DNA of 64,000 nt from Taenia hydatigena (lineage: Eukaryota; Platyhelminthes; Cestoda; Cyclophyllidea; Taeniidae): NCBI GenBank assembly GCA_036345935.2, contig JADWOT020001148.1, forward strand, positions 1-64,000, written 5' to 3'. Position 1 is the first letter of the stretch. Every line of letters starts with the position of its first letter. This document shows positions 38,970 to 51,339 of the stretch, in pieces. Below the pieces are notes generated by a model. The model was not told the origin of the DNA. It did not search any database and saw only the letters and a list, made by a program, of their open reading frames with translations. Position numbers and translations under genes: made by a program.

Positions 38970-41900
38970 TTGAACAAAACTGGAGGCCAACAACAGATCT
39001 CCTTAAGTAACAGGCGAATTTTTACTCTTGTGGCGACTTCTACCGTAGTGAACTCGAAGCTTGGCTGCAAATTAGGATCTCGTGCAGCTGGCAAGTGGAA
39101 CAGATGCCGAGCTTGCGAGTGGCTTCCTCACCCAAAGTTATATCCGCCTTTTTTCTACATTTCAGTCACTTCGTCGGCTTCACCTAGGTACAGGTATAAC
39201 CGGGTGGCTTCGTTAGCATAGGAAATTTTTGAAGGAAGAACTAATTGCTCAGTAAGAGGCTTGCTGATTCATTTAACCCTTTAAAAATAACTCCTTTCAG
39301 GCTCTCTTTGATTCATTTTTGCAACAAATGAAATAGCCAGGACATTTGGAGTTGTTAGACCCGGAGTGAACATCTTAGATTTTGTCGAAAAGTAAGCTCC
39401 TACTTAGGTGATCAACTTTCCTGTATATAGAGCCAAATGCTACATTTGCAGTCATTTTAGTGCGAATATAGCATTGTTTTGCTTCCAGTACTGCTCTTCC
39501 GAAAGAATGCTGACGTGGGCTGACTCTATTAAGGAATGCTCAAATCGGGACAGTTGCATTCTGTTAGATAGGTGCAGAAGTGAACCCTTGTCAATGAATG
39601 CCTTGAATTGGTTCGTCATTGTCTTGTGTGAGAAGAGATTTCAAGGACTCAAGAATTCGGGATGAAAAAGAGCTGTGATTGTTACATGGTAGTGAGGCAT
39701 GCTTTAGTCTGTTTTTTTCTTTCTTCCCTATGGGCGGACGCTTTACTATTCAAAAGCATAGATTCATATACGTCGGCTCTGGCTAATTTTGGAGTAGTGT
39801 TGATCACAATCCCCAACTTCCTCAGGTGAAGTGATAGTAAACAAAGTTTTATGGTAGGAAGTCGATGGTGACGATAAATGTCCGCACAATTCGTCGTACA
39901 TGGTAATGCATTGAGGAAGATAGCAAGAAGCGCATAGAGGTTTGAATCTTCATTTGGGCATTGGAAACCTACATACTTTATAAAAGAGATAAAAGTAAGA
40001 GGAAGGAAAGTACTTTTGTCTACGTGCTATCGAATTAGCAGGTGTCTAATGGCTGCGGTCAAATGTACTTGATGTCGGCACACTAATTCCTGGATATATA
40101 ATCAGCAGGAAACCGACAAAACCATGGAGATTGGGCCTTTAATGCAGAGGCAGTATATCTGACTGCGTAGCCAAACGCATTTTAATCCCAGTCGTCATAG
40201 AAACGCTGTGTTAGAGCAAAAGAAGGGAAAGTATGGCTTGACAAAGTCCAACAATTATGGTTTATCAGTTATGCAATTGCGTTGTGCGCAAGCCACTCAA
40301 TGCTTGCGAAGCTAGTACCATTTCCTATGCATCACTTCCCTTTTCCTTCTGTTGAATGCGTAGCACCTAGATTAGGTTGAAGCCAAACTAATTTGGTAAA
40401 GTAGAGATAAATCGCTATTCACAGTGAGCTATCTTAGACTCCACCATTCACAACGTGGTTCTGCTTGTAGTTTGGTATTCCTAGGACTGTCGCTGGTCTC
40501 TTCCTAATGGCGTACGAGGACGATGACTCAGACGTTTAGCGAGTAAGCGACTTCCCAGCAGGGTCGAGGGCCTTGCGGTGGGTGACACCAAGAGTTTGCC
40601 GAGGGAATAGTGGAGGACGGTGTTCTCCAGACGTGAAGGAGCTGCAAAATGATGCATTTTGCTTAAAACCCTGATGTAAGTAAGAACGCTCAATCGGGTT
40701 AGACTGTGGATTGAAAATTTTAGTGCAACAACTTGTCGCTGCATTATTCCTCCACCTGTCCTTATGCTTTAATTTTCATGAGAAAAGAGTTTCAGTACTG
40801 CAATTAAATTGCAGTCCTGCAAAATACTGCCCTGAGGTACATCTGACAATGGTTGATCTCTGGGCATTGATGTTTGTTTTCTGCTATCCAGATAACACTC
40901 CTTTATAGGTACCGTCTTCTTTCCCTCCTGCTTGTATCAACCATTAGGCGTTATTAGTAGTTCCTTCCATTTTATGCATCCATCCACCACTTTCTCTAGC
41001 TTTTTTTGCATCTCTATCCTTTTTATACCACGCAAGTCAGTGGAATACAATTTTTTCCGAAATTCGCCCTTGGATGCCTGTAAAATAATCATTTACCAAC
41101 ATTTTTATAATTTCGATGAGTGGATTCCTTGCTGTACGCATCTTGAAAATTTACCCTCTACTCTAAATTCATGCATTAATGTGGACTTCTATCCAACCCA
41201 AACTTATCTGTTCACTCTTTTTGATCTACCTCTCCAAACATCCATCCCAGATACCGATGCATAAACGCATTCTCACTGACTTGGTACCCTCGTCTAAGGG
41301 CTCATGTCTGGATTCGTCTCTATCACTTGAAATTTGCTCTATAATTCCCATCGTTTCAAGTAAATTTCCTCAGCACTTCATCTGTCCACCTTTTTTCAAT
41401 CCATTCATGATCAGTCACTCTCATCCCTCTCTCGAGAAGCATCTAGGACATCCAGCGATTGTCTACGCTCAAGGCATCCTGCCATCGGTGCATTATAGCC
41501 TCACCTATGCACTGATTTGTGTCTTTATATTTCTTCACTGAGTTTGTGCTGCTATTCTACGGTTAACGCATTTGCAAATTCTTGACATATCTATTCCTTT
41601 TCTCTCTACTTGTCCTTCCGCTCTTATTTATAATATGCGACTTATATTTGTTGCCCTCTTGCACGAAACAGGTGTCCTTTGGCCCTTCTTAAGAACTATG
41701 ATGCAATAGCTGGGCGACCTTGTTGTTGGATTTTAAGAAATGGGCAAGATTGCTATCATCGATTAGCATTACTTTGCACCAGCTATCCTTCTTTGTTCGC
41801 CATTTACGATCCAACAGGCTATTAGGAATCAGTCTATGCACTTATTTGCATCTAGCTATTGGATTAATCCTCCTCAAAACAGCTTGCCAAAAGATAGATT

Positions 41901-44900
41901 AAACTATTTGTTGTTGATGTATTAATTCGACCACATTTGTTCTCTTCACCCTCGATTTAACACCGCGTTCTTTGCATCAGTGGAATGAATGCAAAATGGA
42001 TAAAATAAGAGGAGACAGACCTTTTCTACAAAAATTCCCAGGGTGGAAGGGAAAAAAAATCCTCCCAGCGTGAACAGGGTCAATCAGAATTTGGCACTCC
42101 AACAGTTGAGTAACTTGCCGGACTACGTAGCACATACAACCCAAAAGTTGAGCGCGGCTGCAAGGCTTAGATGGGAGCGTATTCTGTAAGGAATGATTAA
42201 TCGAAACGAAATTTACATTCTCTGACATGCAATTATTTTGTGCACTAAAAAACGCCTTACTAGGCTCCACTGGTTTAATTCGCAAGAACCATGTATTAGC
42301 AGCTCAGGATTCAGTTGCTCGGCAATGTTCCAGTCAACTATTATCCCTGCATTTCTTCCCTGACTGCTGCAGTAGCATTGATATGCCCTGATATGGTTCT
42401 TGCGAATCATCGATTGGCTAAGTGTGACAGTTCGCACACTAAGGCGATTTGCTAGATGAGAGTGCGTGCAGCTCACAGAAGACGAGTCTGAGACTTTCTC
42501 ACTGTGACGTAGCCAACACAGTGGCTGATGTGCGCATCCAGTTTCACAGGCTCTCTCCTACTTGCACTGGTCTCAGCAATCCCAAGTCGTGGAGGCTTAT
42601 GATCCCATCAGACGCCAATTAAAGCAACCGGATTTCAATCGGCTGACACTAGATTGTTGAGTTAAAACGAAGTCCAGTGGAAAGTGGGGGTGAAATATGC
42701 AAAACGGTTCAATGCTGCAGATGAGGCGATTGTCCTTTCGATCCTCCTTTTTTCTTACCTAAATAACCAACACCGCATAGCAGCATAAATCACCTTTCTT
42801 CGTACTCGATGTGTTTGATAACTCAGCCCTTTTCGTGATCGAAAATGGGTTCTGAGGACGCCATGTCAAAATACAATGGCGTTAAAGATTAGACTGACGT
42901 GAAATCTAATCCAGCCTTTTTTGGAATATGGGGGCATCTCAATGTTGCCTAAGAGGTGTGCAGATAAAGAGCTTGAATTAGGTGATGTAATAGCCTGCCT
43001 ATTCTAATGTGCCAGCAATCGACACGTTAATCTGCCAATCCCAAGATTAGATTAATGGACCTCATTTTTCTGTGAATTTAGACAGTATGCTACTGTCACT
43101 CTGCTATCGCTGCTCTACTCACAACGATTCTCATTCTCTCAGCTATTCGTCAGCGTAGGCCCGAACAGGTCAGAATTATCAAGAACATAACATTTTATGG
43201 TTTATCAGGTCTTTCGCTTTCTCTAGATGTAAGCATTGGGCGAAAGTTGCGCAACGTTACAGTCAGTTGCATTAGATATTTAACTGATTCTCGTAGCATT
43301 GTCTGAGATAGCATAGTACTGCATCCTAAATCATGGAAACCCTGCTTGATACTGGTTCTCTAGCTTAGGTGGTCCTTAAACGAGGTTATTTATGCCACTG
43401 CACTCCTTTGATTTTCACTGCGGGCTGTTTGGGTGCCTTCGCCAACCCTCCTCGGTGACAGGAGCAACCCAGTTATTCACTATTGAAAGTGACAGTGACA
43501 ATTGTTGTTGTTGCTGTTGTTGTTGCGCTCAAAAGAAAGCATTTGACTCACATTTGCCTACCATTTGCCATGTTGTTGGCAAAAGCTCTTTGTTCTCTCT
43601 CGCCCTCTCATGTACCATGTACCTACCTGCTTATCCGGCTATCCGCCCATACAGCGACCGACCTGCCTACCTGTGAGTCTCTTGATGCATCTACCAAATC
43701 AGCAATACTCACCCTTCTTCCGTCCTATTACCCTATTCTACTTAGCTGGTGCATAAGGTGTGTCCTCAGAATGTATACGCCATCCATCAGTCTATTGCCT
43801 TCACGGACTACTTGAAAGTGCCTCGTTCACGCAAGTCAGAAATGCTTGAACTTTAGATTTCCTAAAATGGACACCTCTTTTTCCTCCCTTCCTTTTTTCC
43901 GTCTTACCTTCCTTAAATTGCCTTCGTGGTGGGTATATCATGTGTCCAGCGCTGCTGCCGCTGCTACTGCTAAAAGCGCTTTAGCAGTCATAGAGCCTGC
44001 CATTTGATGGTGAGAAATATTCTAGTTTATTTTTCCATCCTCCTCCTCTTTCTCTTATCTTTTCAGCCACTCTGCTTGCGCATGCGAAACTGACTTGTCG
44101 TCCGCTTTCACCTCCACCCCTGATGCCTCCACCGATTGACTTTGAATGCTGTCATCACCAAGTCGCATGGTGAGTGGGTGGGTGCGAGAGTCTTGTTGAG
44201 AGATTAAAAGCCGTCCTAGTGTAAGCGTGGGCCCAAGTGATCCGTGCACTTCGGCCGTTCCCTGCCCCTTTTCCCCCTTCCTGCACTGTTGACTTGCATG
44301 CCCTCGTCCCCTCCTCTCTTGGCGGGCTCACCATCCCCACCCTAGTCACATGATGATGTTTCGACGGTCCTTGTGTACTTTTTTGTCGAGTCACCTCACC
44401 CAGTAGTAGTGGTTGCATCGTCTAAGCTATTTACATCCTCAATTTCCTTACAGAATCCACAACCTTAACTGTCTTCTATCAACGTTATGGCTTAAAATCC
44501 AAACAATAGTTTCGTTAACATAGATCCGTTGACAAGAAATACATGTCGTACGTAACAACAAAATGTAGTTCCGATCAGAAAAATGGAAACCGTAGTGTAA
44601 ACGTTCAAGAGAAATATCGAACACTGGCATGCCTAGTACAGCTACCACTCTATCCAGAAAAACCAACTCAGGTGTCACATTTAGGAGCAAAAGCGTCTTT
44701 CAGCCTCGGAATCAGTGACTGCACTCTCAACTCCGCCTTCTGCTACTAGGTTGCCCCAATTATAACGATGAATGGCACTGATGGAGGACACGATCGTAGC
44801 GAAACGCTCTGCGTCCTTCCAGTTCTGCATTTCGACGACAATCGCGGGGTCCCATTCTGTAAAAGGGGTGGGCAGCATCCACTAAGTGGCCATCATGCAG

Positions 44901-45549
44901 ATGGCGCGCGCAAACACTTCACCTCCCACTGAACTTAAGCTCGTCATGGCATGGTTTTGTCTCCCTGAAGAGTGATGACGATGTCACGTTGCTTGGTGTA
45001 CTTAGGTTCAATCGATTCACGAAAACGTGCACGCATTGAAAAACATCTTTTCCTGAAGGAGAATGAGTAAGCATACTCCTTCATTACAACGACAGCCTCA
45101 CAAAAATAATAAAAATGGATGCACAAGAATCCAACTACCAACTCACTTTTGATGTCAAATGATTTCCACCTTTTACTGAAATGACATCCAGTCGACAGTT
45201 TTCCAGCACATTTACACATCGACTAGACTATAAAAGTGCAAGGACGTTAAGACGATTCGATTTTAGCGCTAACTTGAGTTAGGAAAGTAAAGATGCTCTT
45301 TTTGTGATCGTTGGCCCTCACTATACTAAACTAAATCAGAGGCAAAATTACGCTTTAACAAGCCCTGAAGGCCAGTGCTGTCACAATCAAAATTTTGAAA
45401 CAAGTGAGACATGCAAACTGGTGTCGTTATCTAAATTACGTCTGCTTTTATTTTATGATTCTTGTTATGATATTTTCACTTATTCATGTTTAAGGGATTC
45501 AATTTGTTTAAATTTTCGATCCCTTAATTTTCCTTAAAAGACTGCAAGA
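38970..45549. other. Largely unassigned, one short microsatellite
   Basis: No gene is recognised. The segment 40,920-41,900 is pyrimidine-rich on the plus strand and gives Leu/Phe/Ser-rich frames in several registers, which I take as compositional. A TTG-type triplet repeat is at 43,502-43,527. Confidence 0.4.
43502..43527. repeat. Short (TTG)n microsatellite
   Basis: The sequence reads ttgttgttgttgctgttgt, with one gct interruption, for about eight units. It is seen directly. Confidence 0.85.
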
Positions 45550-46120
45550 ATAAAAGACCTCTTTGAGTACTAGGTTATAGAGGCATTTGAGTCGCCCTTA
45601 GAAGCTTTGTAAGCGCCCTAGCATTACCGAACCATTTAGGTACTCCTTTCTTTTCTCAGTGGAGGCGGATCCCTATTCGCACACGCATCAGCCTCTAAAC
45701 ATCAAGCAATTTTAATCTAAAAGCGATGATGTTTCCTTCTTGCTGTATTTTGCATTGATCTTCAAAATTAGCAGTTATTGTCACCTTAAATCAGCAACCA
45801 CTTAACTGTGTCACATATATGTGACGTGGGTCATTTCTTAGACAATAAAGATTGGTAAAGCTGGGTTGTGCCACAGGAACATTGAATAAAACTAACATGA
45901 ATAACCAAAGTCGCGGTATAATTTGTAGCATTGGCAACATTTTTGGAACCCAGCCAGCGATGCAGCCGCTGTGGAATGGTCGCTGTGAAGCACACCTTTG
46001 TATACGAACGCGGAATCACTTGTTCCTCTGCAGATTAGGGTTTTGGCTTGATGGCACGACCTAAAGACGAAGTCGGTGAGTATTTACCACCTCTATGCCT
46101 CAAAGGGACCGGTCATGAAC
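45550..46120 (-). repeat. Interspersed repeat family C, inverted copy
   Basis: The reverse complement aligns with 23,640-24,125 and with the copies at 48.5 and 49.6 kb. It shares gtggcacaacccagctttac, the taccaatctttattgtctaag block, the cctctataacctag block, and gaggctgatgcgtgtgc with gaggctgatgcgtttgc at 48,974. It contains a perfect 16-base palindrome, GTCACATATATGTGAC, at 45,810-45,825. Confidence 0.75.
45810..45825. promoter_or_regulatory. Perfect 16-bp palindrome in repeat C
   Basis: GTCACATATATGTGAC is self-complementary. Related near-palindromes lie at 47,913-47,928, 48,838-48,853 and 49,936-49,951. It could be a protein-binding site carried by the repeat; TCACA/TGTGA half-sites and a CATATG core occur in known T-box and bHLH sites. 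That link is only an inference. Confidence 0.3.
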
Positions 46121-46499
46121 TTTACAGCGATCCACTGTATTTCTCCTGCAATGCATTTTTGCAGTTAATAGAAATTCACATCCTTATGACTTCACTTCTC
46201 AAAGGATAAGCTGTGTGGTGGATTTAATAAAACGACCGCAACACGACTTTATCCAAACAAATGATCTTAAATGACCCAACTCTTTTCAAATAAAAGTAGA
46301 GATTCGAACAAAATTCTATCATTTCCTACTTCACCCATCTGGTGGGTCTGCACCATTATGAACGACGCAACATGCCTTAATCGAGGCAAGCACTGCAGTA
46401 TCTTATAATCGGTGCTCTCTATTAGCCCCTGTTCTGATGTAAGCCCATAGGCATCAATTATTTTAATCTGTCATCTCTTACTACTCGTTTTTCTCAATA

Positions 46500-46760
46500 G
46501 CTGACACTAAGAGCCCTAGAGATTTGCGAGTGAGGACGGCGTACAATGCGGTTTCGCACTATATCAACGTATCAACATAGCATTGGCTACAAATGGACGT
46601 CTTTCCAAGGCATTTCATTTGTCCTCCATCAGATGCTGACGTACTTACTTCGACCACAGGGCAGTGTAATATGTGGCCGGTGTATGACGCATTTTTATCA
46701 AGGTCTCAGAAGTGTAGCAATTTTTAGTCTAAACTTGGAACGACCTCAAGCATAGATCGC
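46500..46760 (+). repeat. Local repeat family D, copy 1
   Basis: This stretch aligns with 47,030-47,290, about 520 bases downstream and in the same orientation. Matched blocks include atcaacatagcattggctaca (compare accaacatgacgtcggctac), the ttccaaggcattt/ttccaaagcatttt block, and tttttatcaaggtctcagaa (compare ccatcaaagtctcgtaact). The match is diverged. Element class is unknown. Confidence 0.6.
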
Positions 46761-47029
46761 GTAAACAGATGGCGCAAATGAAAGACGCGTGTACTAGCCA
46801 TAGATTCGGCAACCCACTGCTGGAGTGACATCGATGCTCTCGAACCGATTGTAGCATGTTTTCCCATGTGTAAAAGTGTTCATCTCGTCGAGATTCGTGC
46901 ATCGCATTCGCTTTATATTAGTGCTCATTTTCAGTCTACATTCTGGCATTAATCCACATAACACTTATTAGGTGAATTTATTGACCCATGCTATTTGTTT
47001 CTTGTCAACAGGAAGCGTTCGGACCCTTT

Positions 47030-47290
47030 GAGGTTTGTGGGTAAGGATGGCATGGAAAGGAATTACAATACGGCTGCAAGCCCAGTTGCAGTTTTATCAT
47101 CGGTTTACGCACCAACATGACGTCGGCTACAATTAGATGCGATTCCAAAGCATTTTAATCAGCTCCCAACGGATGTGGGAGCATTCGCGTTGATCACAGC
47201 ACAGGATGGAACGTTGCAGACACACGGCGCATCACCATCAAAGTCTCGTAACTGCTGCAATTCATAGCCTAGAACTAACAACAACCTTAA
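47030..47290 (+). repeat. Local repeat family D, copy 2
   Basis: Partner of 46,500-46,760 in direct orientation. It keeps the rtaaggatggc / gaggacggc block at the start and cagcacaggatggaacgttg, which aligns with ccacagggcagtgtaatatg in copy 1. Confidence 0.6.
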
Positions 47291-48500
47291 AAAAAACAAA
47301 AGCTAAGCTAGGTGATGCGAATGAGGGGCACAGACACTGGCGATGGGTTGAAGGACTGGCTGCTGGAATGATGCAATCCTTGTGTTTCACCAATTGACTA
47401 AGTTTGGAAGGGGGTTTACATGAAAATGTAACCCGCTCGATAACAGGACCGGCAGTTCAAAGAAGAAGAAACTATAACATTTTCTGTGCGATTTAGCTAA
47501 AAACCTTAAATGGAGTGCGCGTGCAGCCCTACATACTCACTTCTACTTTTACCGGTATCAACAATCCAATGTCGTGTTCACTGCTATTGGATTGTTGAGC
47601 AAAAATGCATTTGAATTGCAAGTTGATGTGCACTTGGGAAATCGCGACCAAATCCCTGTTTGGCAGTTGGTCATTCCTACAGATGTTAAATGTGGCTGTT
47701 CGCCAGTTCATACATCACGTTCCGAAACCCATAGCCTTCCTTCTTTTACACTTTCAAAAATAAAGCACTACACCATTGATTGTCACAACCATTTGGAGTC
47801 GCTAACAATCCTTAGCAGGTATCCACAAGGCTTACTGAGCAATACTTTGCATGAAGCTCATGAGCGTAGTGTAATCATTGTCAGCTATCAAAAAAAATGA
47901 TTGTTTTTGCATGTCACACATGTGCGACGTGCGAGTTCAAGTGGGAAAATCAGGTTATAACATGTGGTTCTGGCAGAGCATATGCCAATTTTGGATTGCT
48001 GTTGAAACAAATTTGTTAAGATCTAAAGCAAAAAGTGGAAAACCTACTCTCATTCTTTATAAACAGCACCATCACTGGATGGGATTCTGCTGGAGTGGTC
48101 TGCTTCCTCCACGCACATCCTCGTTTTTGACTTGACAATTTGATCAGACTGAACTGACAAGGAGAGTATAGGGTCGGCTGAGATCATTTAATTGGCCGTT
48201 TGATGAATGGCTGGATGGTTGGCTGCAATGGCGGATTTTGGAGGACTCTCGGGATATCTCGCCATTCTCACTTTGGTTGGGGCCCTCGTGCGGCCCTTGA
48301 ACATTTCAGGCCCTTATGAATCCAAATGAAATTTACCATGTAGACTGAGTCCTTTACTTCTAAGGCATGCCACTCCATATACGTAATCATTTAGCCACTC
48401 CTTCTTCCATTTGTAGAACCAGTAAGTCGCAGAAGGCGTACTCAGATGATCCGTCATGCATGTTTTATACTAGCCTTGTAGTTAACCAATCAAAGATGTG
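47291..48500. other. Nothing recognised except one palindrome
   Basis: A near-palindrome of the repeat C type, GTCACACATGTGCGAC, lies at 47,913-47,928, but the flanks do not align with repeat C. No gene is supported. The plus-strand frame at 47,574-47,900 (108 codons) starts at GTG and has no recognisable domain. Confidence 0.4.
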
Positions 48501-48509
48501 CTAATGTGG

Positions 48510-49170
48510 ATAATGGTTAGCAGCGCGACCTTCCGCTTAGCCACATGTATTCCACACACCCTCTTTGCAGGGACTCTGTAAAGTCCATGACGAAATCCTT
48601 TAGGGCACAGGGAGCTGTGTCCACTGATCTCGTCTCGCAGCCGTTCCAATAGGGTGTAACCACAAGCTGCAGAGAAACATATGACCTCGCATTTCTATAA
48701 GAAAGTGTGCTTCCCTGCGACCACACCACAGTCACTGCACCGCATAATAGGACTTCGTTCGCCTACCTTGAGCTGTTGTCATGCGTCTATAACACGAGCC
48801 AATGTGACCAATCGTTCTTGCCTGATAAATGGCCAATGTCGCATAAATGTGACGCAACGGAGTAATTGTCCACTGTAAGCAAAAACAACCGCTAACCTTA
48901 AAAAGCGATTAAAATTTTAGCAAGAAAGGAAAGTCATTGCTCATTTATTAAAACAAAATACTTGACACTTGGAGGCTGATGCGTTTGCAAAGATGGATCT
49001 GCCCCACCGCGAACAGAAGCGCAAGTACCCAAATGGTTCGAAAATTCTAGGAAGCTTACAAGGTTTCAAACACGATTAGAATACCTCTATAACCTAAAAT
49101 TCAAACAGATTTTATTCAGGGATGACAGCTTTTTGAAAGGTCAGAGATCCTTGCTAATGTACGTCATCAA
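48510..49170 (+). repeat. Interspersed repeat family C, copy 3
   Basis: This copy aligns with the next copy at 49,560-50,150, offset by about 1.05-1.1 kb, and with the inverted copy at 45.55-46.12 kb. Blocks: gcgaccttccgcttagcc (compare gcgaccttccatcaagcc), ttagggcacaggg, ctgcagagaaacatatgacc, agaaagtgtgcttccctgcg, and the near-palindrome GTCGCATAAATGTGAC at 48,838-48,853 followed by gcaacggagtaattg. Confidence 0.75.
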
Positions 49171-49559
49171 GTTGACTTTTTTCCTTGGTCAGCTGTCAAC
49201 CACCAAGGCACCCACTGAGACTCGTTTCGCCCTACTCCTCTGTGTAGTGTTATGGGTATCTGCTTAGGCACAGTGAGGGCTCAACCATTCAAGCATATGC
49301 TAAATCGATTTAGTCAGTAATGTCGAATTCTAGTAATCGACCTTGTAAGGCTTGAACTACCACGCGGGTATCATCTGAGGTGAATGGAGATGGTAACTTT
49401 GATGTGGATCACAGTCGCCTCCTCAGGCAGCTCTCCTACTTCTACCACGATTTTAACAACACACTACTTTGTCAACAGCTGTTCACCGCCAATCAAGTGT
49501 GTAGAATTTTATCATTCCTTGTTCTAAATTAACCTGATTTTAATCAAGCAAAGGTGTGT
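49171..49559. other. Spacer between two repeat C copies
   Basis: About 390 bases without a recognisable feature lie between the tandemly placed repeat C copies. I could not decide whether they belong to a larger unit of about 1.09 kb. Confidence 0.4.
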
Positions 49560-50150
49560 TGGTGCGAAAAATAGACGTCAGTGCGACCTTCCATCAAGCC
49601 CTGTTCGCTTCACCCACCCTCTCTGTAGAGCCACTTCAAAGATCATAACCGATTTCTCTAAGGCACAGAATAGCTAAGTGCTCACTGGACTTGACTTCCA
49701 GTTGTGCCACTGACGCCAAAGTACAGCCAGTAGCGAGTTAGGTGATCTCGCATTCGAATGCCGAGGTGTGCCTTTCAGTGACCAGTCCACGGCTGCCAAA
49801 CCGCAAGTTGGGTTCAGACTACTGCCACTATTCTAATAAACTCGACACGTCCTTGTTTGCTTATGTTGATCTCATTTGATGCGTCCGAGGTTGAAGCCGG
49901 CACAAATGGTCGTCCTTGCCTAATGTTTGAACCGTGTCACACATATGTGACGCAACGGAATGATTGCACATTTTAAGTAACAACAGCCCCTAGTATTGAA
50001 AATCGTCTAGCCTTACAGCAACAAAAGGCATTGCTTTTTTTTTGAAATAGTCTACTGCTTAGAAGCTAACGTCTTTGCGAATGCTGATTTGCATTACCTA
50101 TGTGGAAAAGTTTAATGCCAGACAACTTGCCTAATCAGAAATAAAGCACT
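49560..50150 (+). repeat. Interspersed repeat family C, copy 4
   Basis: Same orientation as copy 3. It keeps gtgcgaccttccatcaagcc, tctaaggcacag, gtgatctcgcattcg, aggtgtgcctttcagtgacc, and GTCACACATATGTGAC at 49,936-49,951 followed by gcaacggaatgattgcac. It is diverged from copy 3 but co-linear. Confidence 0.7.
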
Positions 50151-50677
50151 GCAAGTGTCTCGCTTCAAATTTTATGCACGAATAGATTTGATGTTTTTAA
50201 ATGCACTTATCGTGATCTGCTATATATTCTCCTCTACTCAAATACGTTTGCGGTCTAGTCCGGATATGCTCTCAGTGGGAATGGATGCACACGACTTGGA
50301 CATTTCCACGATGAATAATAAGATAAATAAAATCATATCTTATTTACTCCTTCAAAAGCAAAGTTCCTGTTTAAAATTTAAGCACTAAATACAAGATAAG
50401 CTACCAAGCTAGAACTTTAAATGTTTATTATAACCTTGCATCGTTTTAGCAAGTTTTGGATCATGCAATTAGTTAACAAAGTCACAGCCCCATTCTCTCC
50501 TCCATTGCTTCACCCATCCCCGTTGTAGGCATTTGACCTCGAAATTCTAAATTCAATGAATATTGAATGAGAATCGCATGGGCAGCATGTGGTCCCTCTA
50601 TAGTGCTAAAATGGCACTGGGTGTCAAAGCGGGCTCCATCTCCATGGTGCCGCGCATTTGTGATTTCACTGAGGACA
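50151..50677. other. Unassigned stretch
   Basis: A 77-codon frame begins at 50,155 at a non-ATG codon, without a recognisable domain. The rest, to the candidate stop codon at 50,678, would be 3' flank of the minus-strand exons if those are real. Confidence 0.35.
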
Positions 50678-50893
50678 TTAAAGCGCATCCAAGCCATCTC
50701 TGAAGTCAATGAAAGCCGCGAGTCTGTCAGCGCATTCCATATTGACACACACAGAAGATGGAGCACTATCAGCCTGGGTATGCGTCTAGTCTTGGGGTAG
50801 AGGAGAGGCTTAAGTGGAAATACCTGCCCGATCGACACCCCACTTGCCCTGCCTTCTCTCGCTGACAACCTGCTTCTCCCACTATTTGGACTA
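50678..50893 (-). CDS. Two candidate exons forming a gene 3' end, unknown protein
   Basis: Minus strand. Exon one is 50,893-50,824 (70 bp), following acceptor cgatatgttcag and ending at donor GTATTT. Exon two is 50,785-50,678 (108 bp), following a pyrimidine tract ending gactag and closed by TAA. The intron is only 38 bp. Exon one ends in phase 0 and exon two opens in phase 0, so the frame is continuous. Exon one is Ser/Arg/Gly-rich; exon two includes SVCVNMECADRLAAFIDF. I recognise no family. Exon one needs an upstream exon ending after two bases of a codon, which I could not identify. Confidence 0.28.
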
Positions 50894-50958
50894 CTGAACA
50901 TATCGGACAAGCTCACCCATCCAAGTGTTCAAATCATATTGAGCGAAAAGTCGTCCAA

Positions 50959-51193
50959 TCAATCACGACGGCATTTGCCGCTCACAACCACACAGCCACT
51001 GAGAAACAATGGTTCAGCGCCCACCGTCTTCTTGCAGAAAGCCAGGGCATGCTCGCTCTGCAAGTCTACTACTCTAACCACAGTGAAGGACTGTGACACG
51101 AGAGGTTAAGTGTGTCCATTGAAGTGGATAGCATTTACTGATGGAACGTGCATAATGCAGTGCCCAAGAAGACGCAGTTGGATGAAAACACTT
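50959..51193 (-). CDS. Two candidate exons, unknown protein
   Basis: Minus strand. Exon 51,193-51,139 (55 bp) follows the strong acceptor ctctcttccctaatag and ends at donor GTAAAT. Exon 51,090-50,959 (132 bp) follows tctcgtgtcacag and runs to a TGA. The 48-bp intron joins them in phase 0, giving 18 + 43 codons. The reading across the junction includes IQLRLLGHCIMHVPS and then SFTVVRVVDLQSEHALAF. Two other frames across exon one are also open, so the choice rests on the continuation into the second exon. Family unknown. Confidence 0.28.
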
Positions 51194-51339
51194 CTATTAG
51201 GGAAGAGAGAGGATAGGAGAAGGGAAGGCTTGGTGTAAGTACATGGAGAAATTGGGGGTGAGTAGGGCAGAAGTCCTTAAAATGCTCAGTGTCTAATGTT
51301 AAGAACTGCGCAATTGCGACTCCCACAACCGCAGATCAC

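Noticed and set aside
40932..41541. Two overlapping 110-120 codon plus-strand frames
   Set aside because: Both come from a pyrimidine-rich segment, one does not start at ATG, and no domain or splice partner is visible.
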